Origin: Adiantum capillus-veneris
Taxonomy: Eukaryota > Streptophyta > Polypodiopsida > Polypodiales > Pteridaceae
Direction: 5' to 3'
DNA: 64,000 bases
Assembly: GCA_014529385.2 (NCBI GenBank)
Contig: CM043944.1
Coordinates: 79,886,384 to 79,950,383 of the forward strand
The translations under genes and the position numbers were made by a program. Positions 1 through 10,700 of this stretch are shown here, piece by piece (position 1 is the stretch's first letter; every line of letters begins with the position of its first letter). The notes below the pieces were generated by a model, which saw only the letters and a program-made list of their open reading frames with translations, had not been told where the DNA came from and searched no databases.

Positions 1-6
1 TGCCCA

Positions 7-1422
7 TCAAGTCATGTAGTCTACACCCACTATGATGTACAGTTTACTTGATTGGGCCCTTGGTAAAGGACCGATTGCATCTATTCCCCATTTCTCAGAA
101 GGACCATATGAAATGATAGGGGTTTGTGGCTCGTAGGTCAACGTGCGATCACTGGCCACTTGACAAGCCTTACATGTTTTACACCACTGGTGTACATCCC
201 TGTTCAAACTAGGCCAAAAGTATCCTGCCTGTAGAATCTTCCTACTGGTGATATCTAGAGCAAAATGACCACCGTAGACGCTGTCATGGAAACTTGAAAT
301 TACCTCTGTGATTTCACTAGAGGTTGGCACCCGCCTGAGAATTTGATCTTTGCCCTTACAATACAAGTGGTCGTCTATAAGGCGGTACCTAGTAGCCTTC
401 CTTACCAGCCAATGTTTTTGGCCTTTGGTGTGTCCTGCTAGACATTCTCCTGTATCTAGAAAACTGATGATATCCGGCATAGCATCACTACCTTGGAAGA
501 GGGGTAGTTTTAATTTAATCACCCCTACAGGAACGTCTTGTATTCTTTCTTTAGCTAGCGCATCTGTCTCTTGATTTTTTGCTCTGGGGACATGGAATAG
601 TTTCACTGCTTCAAACTTCTTTAGAAGGTCCTTAACTTGGCGACGTTGACCAAGTAGAACCTGATTTTTGCAATCCCAGGTGCCATTTATCTGCCTTATC
701 AAAAGCAAAGTGTGGCCAAACACATTTAGGCGCTGAATTCTTTGTGAAATACATTGTTCCAACCCAAGGATTAGGGATGCATATTCTGCTTCATTGTTGG
801 AGTGGTAGTGTAATAACTGCCCCATGGAGAATACTCTTTCTTGCTGCTCATTGAAAATGACCATGCCTGCAGACTGATCCATTGTTCTCTTGTATGCTCC
901 GTCAAAGAAAAGAGAGTGATCTCTCTCTAGCCTAGGACTTTCTATCGTTGGTGTTCCTTCCTTTGCTTCCGTGTTGACCTTCAGCTTCTTCTCATAATGG
1001 TGATGAAAGAGAATTCTCGCTAAACTAGCCCTGGTGGAGTTTTCTACTTGCATGGTGTAGTCAAACTCTTGTAGTCTAATTAACCACTTTGAGATCCTAG
1101 ATGAGACATCCATGTGCCGCATTACATATGGGAAGACCTCCTCCATTGTCACGATTACAAAGGGTCTAGGCAGGAGATAGGAGCGGAACTTTGTGGTAGC
1201 AAACATTAGTTCCAGAACCATGTGTTCTACCTCGGTAAATCCTTTTTTTGACAGGGTCATGACCCGACTAGAGAAGTAAATAGGGTGCATGAAAGAAGTT
1301 TTGGGGTCCTTTTGCATTAGCACTGCTCTGAGTGTATCACTTCCTACACTAGGGTTCACATAAAATGCCTCGTCCCACTTAGGAGGTGAAATAGTGGGAA
1401 GCTTAGCTAGGATTTTCTTCAC
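7..1422 (-). pseudogene. Ty3/gypsy pol: RNase H, second RNase H, integrase N-terminal part
   Basis: This 471-codon stretch carries the C-terminal half of pol. Residues about 20-130 are the RT-linked RNase H (PIYFSSRVMT, HMVLELMFATTKFRSY). Residues about 170-300 are a second, archaeal-like RNase H with FFDGAYKR and NNEAEYAS. Residues about 380-425 are the integrase zinc-binding H2C2 domain (HDSVYGGH, CKTCKACQ). The integrase core begins with KWGIDAIGPLP and is stopped by TGA right after GVDYMT; the sister element has AGA (arginine) there, so this is a point mutation. Upstream, in-frame TAG near 1435 and TGA near 1504 separate it from RT. The product would be enzymes of cDNA synthesis and integration in the virus-like particle; this copy is broken. 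Confidence 0.85.
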
Positions 1423-1506
1423 CTCAGTAAACTGCTACTTGTTCTCTTCACTCCATGAGAAGACATCCCTGTGGGTGAGTTGTTGTAGGGGAAGGACCAC
1501 TTGAGA

Positions 1507-2356
1507 TCATAGGTGAATGAACCTGCTTAAGTATTTTACCTTCTGAAGGAAAGAAACCAGCTGCTTAGCGGTGGTGGGTGATGATAAAGATACCAGAGCC
1601 TCAATCTTGCTTGGATCAGCCTCGATTCCTTTTGCTGAAATTACATGACCAAGGAGAGTTACTTTGCTCTCACCAATGTGACACTTGTCCACGTTGAGTT
1701 GGCCACCCAAGGTTTGCAGCCTAGTTAAGCCATCATAGACATTGCTTAAATGAAGGGCTCGTGAGCTATAAATGCAAAAATCATCTATGAAAACCCGTAT
1801 TGATGTTCCAAAGTAGGGTTGGAAAACAAAAGTCACATAGCGTTGAAACGTGGCCGGGGCGTTAGTGAGGCCAAACGGCATCACTCTGTAGGCAAAACAT
1901 CCCCAATCCCCAAGGTGTGATGAAGGTTGTCTTCTTCTGATCCTCCTCCGCAATGCTAATCTGGAAGTATCCTGAGTAGCCATCGCACACTGTGTAGCGT
2001 TCGTGACCTGCCACTTCATTGAGTATTTCATCCTGGAATGGGAGGGGAAAATGGTCCCTCTTCGTGGTTGCATTGAGAGGTTTATAATCCACACAGACTC
2101 TCCACTTACCTTTTTTTTTTGGTGTGACTACTACTGGGGAGACCCATTCTGAGTCTTCGATAGGATAGATGAAACCTGCTTGTAGAAAACTTCTCACTTC
2201 TTTAAGCAATGCCTCTTGTTGGATTACTCCAAGTCTTCTGAGCTTTTGTACTATGGGTTTACTGCCTTCCTTGAGCTTTATGTGGTGTTGTACTACTGTA
2301 ATTCTTGTGATCTTATCATAGCCATCAATGAACAAAGTAGTGAAGTTACCTAGCAT
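1507..2356 (-). pseudogene. Ty3/gypsy reverse transcriptase, frameshifted
   Basis: Two overlapping reading frames together cover the RT domain. The first (2356 down to about 1910) holds KLRRLGVIQQEALLKEV, WVSPVVVTPKKKGKWRVCVD and CDGYSGYFQI; the second (from about 1900 down to 1507) holds VMPFGLTNAPATFQRY and the active-site motif FIDDFCIYS, then the thumb (LNVDKCHIG, LLGHVISAKGI). The frame changes at about 1899-1916, where a 7-base string is repeated back to back. An in-frame TAA lies just before the first frame, near 2362. The RT copies element RNA into DNA; this copy cannot make an intact enzyme. Confidence 0.85.
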
Positions 2357-2602
2357 GGAGACTTACTCCTTCCTTTCTTCATTGGTTAACTCATTTGAGA
2401 GCATTTTTTGTAGCTTACCTGCATCCTCCAAGGAGTGCATACCTGATGTTCCCTCTTGGTTTGTTGAGGTTGTTTCAGATTGTGTTAATCTGTTCGGGTC
2501 TTTAAGAATGACTCCCATTACTTCGATGCTACTGTCACTTCCGTCGGTGGTGGTCGTCTCTTCTCCTAAGGTAGACGAGTAGTTGCTGGTGGAATCATCT
2601 TC

Positions 2603-3082
2603 TTAAGCCTCCAAGATCATGTCATGCTGCTTCTCAGTCCTCATGTCGTAGAATATGGACTTCCCTTTAGAATCCTTCATATGGATCATCCCGGTGCTCC
2701 AGTCTTGCTTAGCTTCCATAGCCATAAGCCAAGGCCTCCCAAGAATGATGGTGTAGCCCTCCCCTTTGTGTGGCATGACGAAGATGTCTACCTCCACTTC
2801 TGTATTGAATGCTTTTACTTTGACTGCATTTACAATGCCTACGCATTTCACTCTTACATTGTTGGCCAACTTGGCTCGGCAGGGTGCCGGCCTACTTACC
2901 TCTAGACCTAGATGGTGCATCATCTTCTCACTCATGACGCATATTTTTGCGCCACCATCTATGTAGACGTTTGAAATCCGTTGCCCCTTGATATGAGCGT
3001 CCATGGTTGGTAGGATGTCATCGAGATCCCTCCCAGAGATAGCCCCAGCTATCCTGGGTCTTGATTTCCTGGTACTTACCAT
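2603..3082 (-). pseudogene. Ty3/gypsy aspartic protease domain
   Basis: The domain holds the retroviral-type protease motif YIDGGAKICVMS (catalytic D followed by GG, as in many plant elements) and the flap/second-half motif IILGRPWLMA. The protease would cut the gag-pol polyprotein. The ORF begins at MVSTRKSRPRIAGAISG, but that is mid-polyprotein, not a true start. A 257 bp tandem duplication (2881-3395) repeats the N-terminal half just upstream and breaks the reading frame, which makes this copy non-functional. The sister element shows the same domain intact inside a longer ORF (54572-56449). Confidence 0.8.
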
Positions 3083-3395
3083 TTTCGTCCATTGCCTCCT
3101 CGTTCTGGGTGCAAGGTGGAGTAATTGGGGCCAAGTTAGGGTGTCGTCCTACTTACCTCTAGACCTAGATGGCGCATCATCTTCTCACTCATGACGCATA
3201 TTTTTGCGCCACCATCTATGTAGATGTTTGAAATCCGTTGCCCCTTGATGTGAGCGTCCATGGTTGGTAGGATGTCGTCGAGATCCCTCCCAGAGATAGC
3301 CCCAGCTATCCTGGGTCTTGATTTCCTAGTACTTACCATTTTCGTCCATTGCCTCCTCATTCTGGGTGCAAGGTGGAGTAATTGGGGCCAAGTTA
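2881..3395. repeat. 257 bp tandem duplication inside the protease region
   Basis: Bases 2881-3137 recur at 3138-3394/5 with only a few mismatches. The second copy encodes the same protease start (MVSTRKSRPRIAGAISG ... YIDGGAKICVMS) at 3136-3360 on the minus strand. The period is 257 bp, not a multiple of three, so it also shifts the frame. The copies are joined at a short shared AGGGTG. Confidence 0.9.
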
Positions 3396-3405
3396 TCTTC
3401 GGGCC

Positions 3406-3999
3406 CTACATTAACACATCCTGAACTAAGTCATAGGGTTTTGCATACTCACCTAGTGAGAAGTCCACGATGTCTATCTTCCACCGCGGCTTAGCTGATT
3501 GCTTGCTAGACTTGGCCTTCCCTTTCATCTTCTCTTCTCTTTGAGATGCCTCCTCGTGCCTCGCACGCTTCACTCCCATAGCATCCACTTATTCTACCTT
3601 CGCTTTTCCTTTGTGCTTCTCTCGAGCTGACTCTTCTTCCTTCACCTTCCCTTTAGTCTCTAAGCTAATAACACTCACTGCTTGGTTCACAACAGGTGGT
3701 GGGGGTAGTGGCGGAATGAGAGGTTGGGGTGGTGGTTGCTGTTGTACAGGTGGTCGAAGGATTTGGATCGGTGGAATTGGCCCTGGCTGCCTAGGTGGTG
3801 GTGGTCTTGCTCTTGGCAGAGATATTTGATTCTGTCTTCCCCCTCTATTGAAATTCTGTCTCCTCGGGTGTGGGCAGTAGTACATTCCATGGCCATCTTC
3901 CCCGCAGTTGTAACAATGGTACTTTGGGTTCTGCCTTTGTTGTCCCCTTCCTTGTTCTGGGTTTGTGCCAGATGCATGCCCTTGCTTCACCAGATGCAC
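3406..3999 (-). pseudogene. Ty3/gypsy gag C-terminal part with CCHC zinc knuckle
   Basis: The zinc knuckle CYNCGEDGHGMYYC (C-x2-C-x4-H-x4-C) lies about 30 residues into this stretch and is the RNA-binding nucleocapsid motif. It is followed by a long proline-rich linker (PPPPRQPGPIPP, QQPPPQPLIPP) and a charged lysine-rich segment. An in-frame TAA near 3589-3591 divides it into two ORFs (3589-3999 and 3406-3588). The charged segment corresponds to the region before the protease in the sister element. Nucleocapsid would package element RNA. Confidence 0.8.
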
Positions 4000-4178
4000 A
4001 GATAAACTCTCTAGCTGGGTGGTGATGCGACTCAGTAGGTCTTGCTGTTCTTATGATGCCTCCTACGATTGGACTCTATGATTGGATGTTGCAGCCACTG
4101 GGGTTGGTCAGGCCAAGCTTGTTTCCTCTGACTCTTTTACTCTTGCTTGCATGCGCAGCTTCTTGTCTTTAAGGCGGG

Positions 4179-4664
4179 CTAGTTGACTGCCAACTCATAT
4201 GTTGCAGGAAACCTTCCCTTCACTTTCTCTCTAAGCAGCGACCATAGACTAGCAATGAAACGGTCCTTCTTTAGGAAATTAGGCGCTCCTTCACCTCCCT
4301 CTAGTGAGGCAACCCATCTCTCCCATAAGTCCACAAATTTTGACTCGTAGGTGGCATACTCCAGCAGGCCTCTCTCCTTTAATTCTATCAGTTGCTGCCA
4401 TAGCGTCTCCGAGGTTGTGCCTCCACCAACAAACCTCTTTACAAAAGTAGCCCTTAACACATCCCATGCATTCTTGGTAGCCTAGGGCAATGCATTATAC
4501 CAGGACTTGGCCTCTACTTTCATCAGTAGAGGAAAAATTCTAAGTCATGAAACGTTGTCATCTTTGTTGGAGACGACACAAGCAATGTCGAAATCATCCA
4601 AAAAGTCGGTGGTGAGATCCTCTCCCTTCTTTCCACTGAACATGGGGAAAGAAACACTTTCCAT
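4179..4664 (-). pseudogene. Ty3/gypsy gag capsid domain with two nonsense mutations
   Basis: The likely gag start is the minus-strand ATG at 4664 (MESVSFPMFSGKKGEDL), matching the sister gag start at 53006. The capsid motifs SWYNALP, GGGTTSETLW, LLEYATYESKFVDLWERW and KVKGRFPATYELA follow. Compared with the sister copy, two codons have become stops (TGA where it has an arginine codon, TAG where it has glutamine). Both fit C-to-T transitions, as expected from deamination of methylated cytosine. The intact capsid would assemble the particle shell. Confidence 0.8.
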
Positions 4665-5024
4665 GGTGGTAAGTTAGGAAATTACAAACCTTTTTTTTTT
4701 TTTTTTACATTAACAGTAGTGGCTCATAGCGGCTTTTACAGGGGTGGGTGGATAGGTTAAAACAGGATAAAGATAGAGACATTAAAGAAATGATGGTAAT
4801 CTAATATGGGAAGAATGATAGGGTTCGGGGAATTGAGGATTTCTCCTAGTATCGCCACACCAAATAGGTGTACGATCTTCTGTTGGTAGAAGATTTTCCT
4901 ATCTACATAGATATTCACATGCATATGCTGCAGGAATCTGAACAGGAATGCCGTCGGCCCGTTTTTCATCATGCACAGAGGGTGGAATACTTACTTATAC
5001 TCTTACCGTGCCAGTGTTGATGAG

Positions 5025-5525
5025 TCAGCACATCCACAAGAGGTCGTCGCCTTTCATGGGCTCTACCTTTCCTTCGTTGCTCAGCACGTACGGGGTGATG
5101 GCGACGCGTCTGACCACTCCCAGCCTCTTGGCTAACAGCAATTGCATGTAATTTCCGTAATCGGCGTGTTGCATGAATTCTACTCCATTCAGCTGCAGCT
5201 CGTCCCCAGCCCACTGGGTTTCTCCCGTGGTAGAGAGCTTCTTCAGGATAAGTTGTACACGGAGAGGAGGAAGGTCCTCCACTCGCTTCCCAAAACAGCG
5301 AGAGCAGTAGCCGAACCACTCTTCTCTAGGACATGGGAATCTTCTTACCACTTCTTCTTCCGGATTGTCAAAGTGGATTGGTAGCACTCGCATGCGTCGT
5401 GCAAATCGGTAGGCCCCCTTCCACCGCTTAGCTTCGGATGACTTCTTCCTTGACAAAGTGGGTACAACCCGGCTTTCTGAGCTTGAAGCACTTTCTTGGC
5501 CAGATGCTTCTCCCTTTGGGGTCAT
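5025..5525 (-). CDS. Unrecognised ORF upstream of gag (166 aa)
   Basis: This ORF is open for 166 codons between LTR and gag of element 1. It is serine-rich at the N-terminus (SGQESASSSES), then basic, then a compact middle with FDNPEEEVVRRFP and CPREEWFGYCSRCFG, and ends at DDLLWMC. I do not recognise the family. Extra ORFs in this place are known in Ogre-type Tat elements. The sister element has a shorter leader (about 860 bp against 1370 bp here) and lacks an equivalent. It could be a lineage-specific accessory ORF or captured sequence. On the minus strand, a GTAAGAGT string shortly after the stop could be a splice donor. Confidence 0.45.
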   Translation of the reverse strand: MTPKGEASGQESASSSESRVVPTLSRKKSSEAKRWKGAYRFARRMRVLPIHFDNPEEEVVRRFPCPREEWFGYCSRCFGKRVEDLPPLRVQLILKKLSTTGETQWAGDELQLNGVEFMQHADYGNYMQLLLAKRLGVVRRVAITPYVLSNEGKVEPMKGDDLLWMC

Positions 5526-5731
5526 GTGTTTCTAGACTGGCTTATCTTCTCCTTGCCTTTGGCTCGAGCAGCCCCTTTAGGCCACTTTGGAGTTATATCC
5601 TTGACTGCAGTTTCTTTAGGGAAAAGAGGTCTCACCGTTTGCTTCCCTTCCTTGATGTGAATGATTTCTTCATGATGAATGTCGATGTAGATGACTTCAG
5701 CCCTTCCGTTGCCTTCGTTGCTAGCACTCAT
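5522..5731 (-). CDS. Small leader ORF of element 1 (69 aa)
   Basis: This ORF starts MSASNEGNGRAEVIYIDIH and ends just where the 166 aa ORF begins, overlapping it by a few bases. It is rich in lysine and charged residues. It may once have been one reading frame with its neighbours, since three short ORFs abut here. No family is recognised. Confidence 0.3.
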   Translation of the reverse strand: MSASNEGNGRAEVIYIDIHHEEIIHIKEGKQTVRPLFPKETAVKDITPKWPKGAARAKGKEKISQSRNT

Positions 5732-5954
5732 TGACAGTGTGCCTTGGTTGACAACAGTGATGGAACTTCACCAACCTCCCACCTGATGCTTTCAATTTAT
5801 AGCTAGAATGAGAGACACGAGATGGAGAATTTACCTCTTGAATGCTGACGACACTACAACCTGACATAAGCACCTGAATGAAGGCGGCTAGTGCCTCCTT
5901 CGTCTCCTCTTCTTTCGTCCTCCAGTTAGAAAATTCCTTCAGCCATTTGTCCAT
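5721..5954 (-). CDS. Leader ORF with MDKWLKEFSNW start, shared with element 2
   Basis: The start MDKWLKEFSNWRTKEEE matches the start of the leader ORF at 52221 (MDEWLAGFANWTIEEEE), and both sit shortly downstream of the LTR end. That shared position suggests a real start codon of the element's first ORF rather than chance. The rest diverges quickly. The function is unknown; it may be the N-terminus of an ORF1-type protein. Confidence 0.45.
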   Translation of the reverse strand: MDKWLKEFSNWRTKEEETKEALAAFIQVLMSGCSVVSIQEVNSPSRVSHSSYKLKASGGRLVKFHHCCQPRHTVNEC

Positions 5955-6010
5955 GATTGATAGTGTGCGTCACTTTCAGCATTGTAAATTGAAGGGTCTT
6001 AGAAAATCCC

Positions 6011-6028
6011 TCCTTAGTGGGGGCACCA
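6011..6028 (-). other. Candidate primer-binding site of element 1
   Basis: Read on the minus strand, the LTR ends in CGTCA at 6031 and two bases later comes TGGTGCCCCCACTAAGGA. It begins TGG, as expected for pairing with the CCA end of a tRNA. Element 2 has a related string (ATTGCCCCCACTGAGG) in the same place. I cannot assign the primer tRNA. Confidence 0.5.
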
Positions 6029-6189
6029 AATGACGGACGCAAAGCGGACCCCGAATCCCAACAGCCTCTAAAACAACGGGGGCCGAATGGCGCACCTCGA
6101 GCCTGCCACGGTAAAGTGAACAGGGGGCACCACCTATCTTTGAGCAACTAGGACGCAAACCACGATGATATGAACAACGCAAATGTACA

Positions 6190-6319
<130 letters not shown>

Positions 6320-6679
6320 CAAATGATGAAAACCCTCGGGGGGTGTGAGGGTGAATTATTTCTGCAACATTTACAAAGTGGCATGCCGTGGTGGTAGAGA
6401 GGTAGGGAAAGGAGGTGGTGCAACCTACTTGGTGCGTTCTCTAAGACGACTCAATGATTGTGAATACTTACTACCAAGAGCGTGTATATGTGTGTGCATC
6501 GACCGTTGGAGTTGAGAGATGGATGTGGTTCCCTTCGCATGGTGCAATTCCCAAGGCAAACCCAACACACAAACCCCCCTTTCCCGTGATAGTGATGGTA
6601 TCAATCCTTCCCACTACACTCTACCAAATGCTTGGCTCCTCATGAATTGCCCCCCCCCGATAGTGACCTCTCAGTGCCA

Positions 6680-6690
6680 ATTTATAGGTG
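6680..6690 (-). promoter_or_regulatory. TATA-like box in LTR of element 1
   Basis: On the minus strand the sequence reads CCTATAAATTGG, a good plant TATA context. Its place outside the (GA)n tract fits the U3/R border of the LTR promoter. Confidence 0.4.
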
Positions 6691-7139
6691 TTGGCTGCAT
6701 GGATTAGGGTAATCCCAGTGTGGTTAGGGTAAGCTTAATCGAGGAGACAAAGCAAGTGGTGGGCCCGGTGTGGTTGACCCTTGCTTTGTTTTGGGAGGTT
6801 ATTAAAAGATGGGAATCTCTAAGTGGGCCTTTTTGACCTTCACCTAGAGAGAGGATATTTACAAAAAAATGAAAATTTACAATGGCTCGGGTGAAAACTG
6901 AAGATAATGATGAAAATAACCTATAAGTTACTGGAATGGCGTCGTGGTTGCATGTTACCGGCGAATGGTGTGTTGCCGGTGCGTTGATGTCGAGCGTACT
7001 TCTTTTCGGAGTCGACCGGGGCATGCCTTCGGCGCATTTTCTCTTTTTGTTGTTGGCGGCGCGTGCTTTGGATCCTTCTTCTTTATTCGTCGATGTCGTA
7101 GTCGTAACCTTTGTTTTTTTTTTGTATTTGTGGTGCGGT

Positions 7140-7141
7140 GC

Positions 7142-7177
<36 letters not shown>

Positions 7178-7273
7178 ATTCGTGCATGAGGACGGGTGTG
7201 TGTATATATATGTGTGTGTGTGCGTGAAAACGTGTGTGGGAAGGGGCTTTGTATATATATATATATATAATAT

Positions 7274-7306
<33 letters not shown>

Positions 7307-7416
7307 TATGTTTTGATGGTCGACGGCCGACTGCCTGTCTTCTACGCGAGGCGGATTGGGGGGGGGAAGATGGGCTAGAGAGAGAGCGTGAGTGTGTGTG
7401 CGGTGTGTGTGTGTGT
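7140..7416. repeat. (GT)n and (TA)n low-complexity target region
   Basis: Several GT runs (about 7147-7173, 7209-7222, 7395-7416) and a (TA)n block (about 7250-7306). The copia element is inserted directly after the last GT run, and GT repeat resumes on its other side at 12530. Confidence 0.9.
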
Positions 7417-7643
7417 TGTTGGAATTAGGGTTGCAGAGAAACACACACAGGTTGGAGAAGACAAAGGAAGCTCAAGGCACACAATAGAGAGTGTGTTACT
7501 TAGTGTGCAATGGAAAGATAGATAGCCCTAGAGTGATGGGCGTATATACAATGCACGGGGGAAAAAACCTCCTAAAGAGGGAAAAAATGCCCCGGCGGTC
7601 CTAGTGTGTTCACACACATCACTACCACATGTATATGGTAACA
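7417..7643 (-). repeat. Copia 3' LTR
   Basis: A 227 bp copy, TG...CA ended, matching 12303-12529. It lies at the low-coordinate end because the element is on the minus strand. It contains a TATATA string about 110 bp in, likely the promoter TATA box. Confidence 0.95.
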
Positions 7644-7656
7644 AATCCCCCCTGGA
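7644..7656 (-). other. Copia polypurine tract
   Basis: On the minus strand CCAGGGGGGATTT directly precedes the 3' LTR. Purine-rich sequence at this place primes plus-strand DNA synthesis. Confidence 0.7.
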
Positions 7657-7718
7657 GTGATGCGGTGAACGAGAGCTGGCACATGAGTAAAGGGAAGTGC
7701 CATGTCCTGAGGACAGGA

Positions 7719-10700
7719 TCAGTCCACAAAGGGGAGTAAGCCCAAAGATTTGCGCAAAGCTTCAAGCTTCTCACGAGACAATGCCTTTGTGAAAAGATCT
7801 GCAAGGTTGTCCTGTGTTGGCACATAAGCCAAGCTTATCTCTCCTGCTGAGAGCCTCTCCCTGACATAGTGGTAATGCACCTCAATGTGCTTGGTTCCTC
7901 GCAACTGCCATGTGCTCTGACTGTCAGTGTAGATAGTGTTGGCAGTGTCCTGTCCAACACCCAAGTCAGCCATAAGGCGTCTGAGCCATACACACTCAAC
8001 CGTAGCTGTGAAGACTGCCCTGTACTCAGCCTCACAACTTGAAGTGGCCACAGTAGGTTGCTTCTTGCTCAACCATGATATACATGAACTGCCAAGCATG
8101 AAACAAAAACCACTTGTGGACACTCGCGTGTCAAAACAACCATCCCAATCTGAGTCCGAAAAAGCATGTAAGTCTGGCGGCAATGATCCCCCCTTGGGAT
8201 AAAACAAGCCAAGATGTAAAGTGCCACTAAGGTAGTGGAAAATCCTCTTGACAGCCTGCCAATGCTTAGACCCTGGGCTATGCATAAATCTGCTGACCTG
8301 CAAGACTGCAAACTGAATATCTGGCCTCGTGCTGCATACATAAATGAGGCAGCCAACGCAGTTTGGTAAAGAGTGACATCAGCAGGATCGCCAGCATCAT
8401 GTAGATTCAACTTCAAACCTGTTTCCATGGGAGTGGCAATAGGTTTGCAATCCTCAAGTCCAAATTTACATAGCAATGTCTCTATGTAACTTTTCTGACA
8501 CAAGGCAATACCACCATCACACTGCTTAAACTGTATACCCAAGTAATGATGCAACAGCCCCAAATCTTTCATCTTGAAAGTAGCATTCAAATCAGCCTTA
8601 AATTCAGCAATATGTCTCTCATTTGGTCCAGTGATCAGCAAATCATCAACATAAAGAACCACAATGAGAAATACATCATCCTCACGCTTTACATACAATG
8701 TGCTTTCTGTTGGACAGTTACGAAAGCCTCGTTTAACCAAATGAGTGCCAGCTTTCTCATACCAAGCACGAGGAGATTGCTTCAACCCATACAAAGCCTT
8801 CTTACATTTGCACACTTTGTCCTCTTGTCCTTTTATGACAAAACCGCGAGGCTGCGTTACATAAACTTCCTCAAATATGTCACCATTCAAGAAAGCAGTA
8901 ACAATGTCTGATTGATGTACATCCCAACCAAAATGAGCTGCCAATGCACATAGAAAACGCACAGTAGTCATATGACAAGTGGGAGAAAAAGTCTCTTCAT
9001 AATCTATGCCTTTTTGTTGTGCATAACCCTTTGCAACAAGTCGAGCCTTATGGCGATCGATCTCACCATCCGGCTTGCGTTTCAACTTGTAAACCCACTT
9101 CGTACCAATGGCCTTTTTGCCAGGAGGCAAATCACATAAAGTCCATGTGTCATTCTCTATAAGTGCATCATATTCTGATTTCATGGCAGCAATCCAATTT
9201 TCTGAATTCTGTGCTTCATCAAAATACAGAGGCTCCTCAACATCATGTAAACTAGACACAGCCAAAGCATAACAATCTGATGCATAAGATGCATGGCGAG
9301 AGCCTGAACGAATACGACTAGATAAAGGTGCATCCAATTTACTGTCACGCAAAGTGTGCACCAGCCATTTTGGCATACCTCTAGCCTGCTCATTTTCAGC
9401 CCTTTCCTCATCAAGTACATCATGTACATCTGCATCAGTAATAGGCTGTTCTAAAACATTTTCAGAAACCCCCATAGGCTGTACATTTGCCTCATTGGAA
9501 CTTACATTCGTATTTCCACCACTGAAAAGAGGCAACAAAGTGTCATAAATGTCCTGTGAGCTTACATTACTGTCTCTAGTACATGACAGCAAGGGCTGAA
9601 CAGAGTCTTCCACAAACACTACATCCCGTGAAACCAGAATACGTTTTGTTTGTAGATGATACAACCTGTAACCTTTGCTTTCAGCACTATAACCAACAAA
9701 AATACATTTGACAGCCTTATCATCCAATTTTCTGCGCTGCACTTGTGGCACCAAAGCATATGCCAAACAGCCAAAAACACGCATGTGCTCAATAGAAGGT
9801 TTTCTATCATGCCATGCTTCATATGGAGTAATAGACTGCAAAGCTTTCGTAGGACACCTGTTAAGTACATAAGTGGCACACATGATGGCCTCAAGCCAAA
9901 AAGAATGCGGCAAAGCTTGACTTTTGACCATACATCGTGCCATTTCTGTTAGTGACCTGTTTTTCCTCTCAGCAACACCATTTTGCTGAGGTGTATAAGG
10001 CACTGTACATTGGTGTTTTATCCCACGACTAGCCAGAAATGCATTAAATTCATGAGACATATACTCCCCCCCTCGATCGGAACGGAGGGTGCCCATAGTA
10101 CATTTTGAGACATTTTCAGCCATAGCCAAAAATTGTTTGAAGCACATAAAAACTTCGGACTTCTCTTTAAGCGGAAATACCCATGCATGCCTGGAGTAAT
10201 CATCAATGAAAGTCACGAAGTACAGGTAATTGCCCAAGGACGGAGTTTGCATGGGCCCACAAACATCACTATGCACAAGTTGCAACCTGCATGTGGCCCT
10301 AACTGAACCATCCTTTGGAAACTTAGAACGCTGCATTTTACCTAGAATACAGCCTTCACAAACATGTTTGATAGGTGCTTCAAGAGGCGGCAAAGAAGAA
10401 ACCATATCAGATTTCTGCAAACGCAGCAAACTGGCAAAATTCAGATGACCAAAACGTGCATGCCAAAGTTTTGCATCTGAAATAGCCCTTGAATCTGCAA
10501 CAGCATTTGCAAAATTTTGTCCACACTTGTCATACAAAGTGAGCTTATACAGCCCACGGCACAAAAGCCCAGATGCAACAATTTCATCACCAAAACTGAG
10601 ATCATGAACTGTACATCTGTCATCCACAAATTTGACTACAAGTCCAAGTCTAGCAAGTGCGGATACAGACAAGAGATTCTTCTTGATCCCAGGTACATAA

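Noticed and set aside
8546-8911. Plus-strand ORFs across the copia element (8546-8911, 9656-9952, 10922-11329)
   Set aside because: They are antisense shadows of the long minus-strand gag-pol frame.
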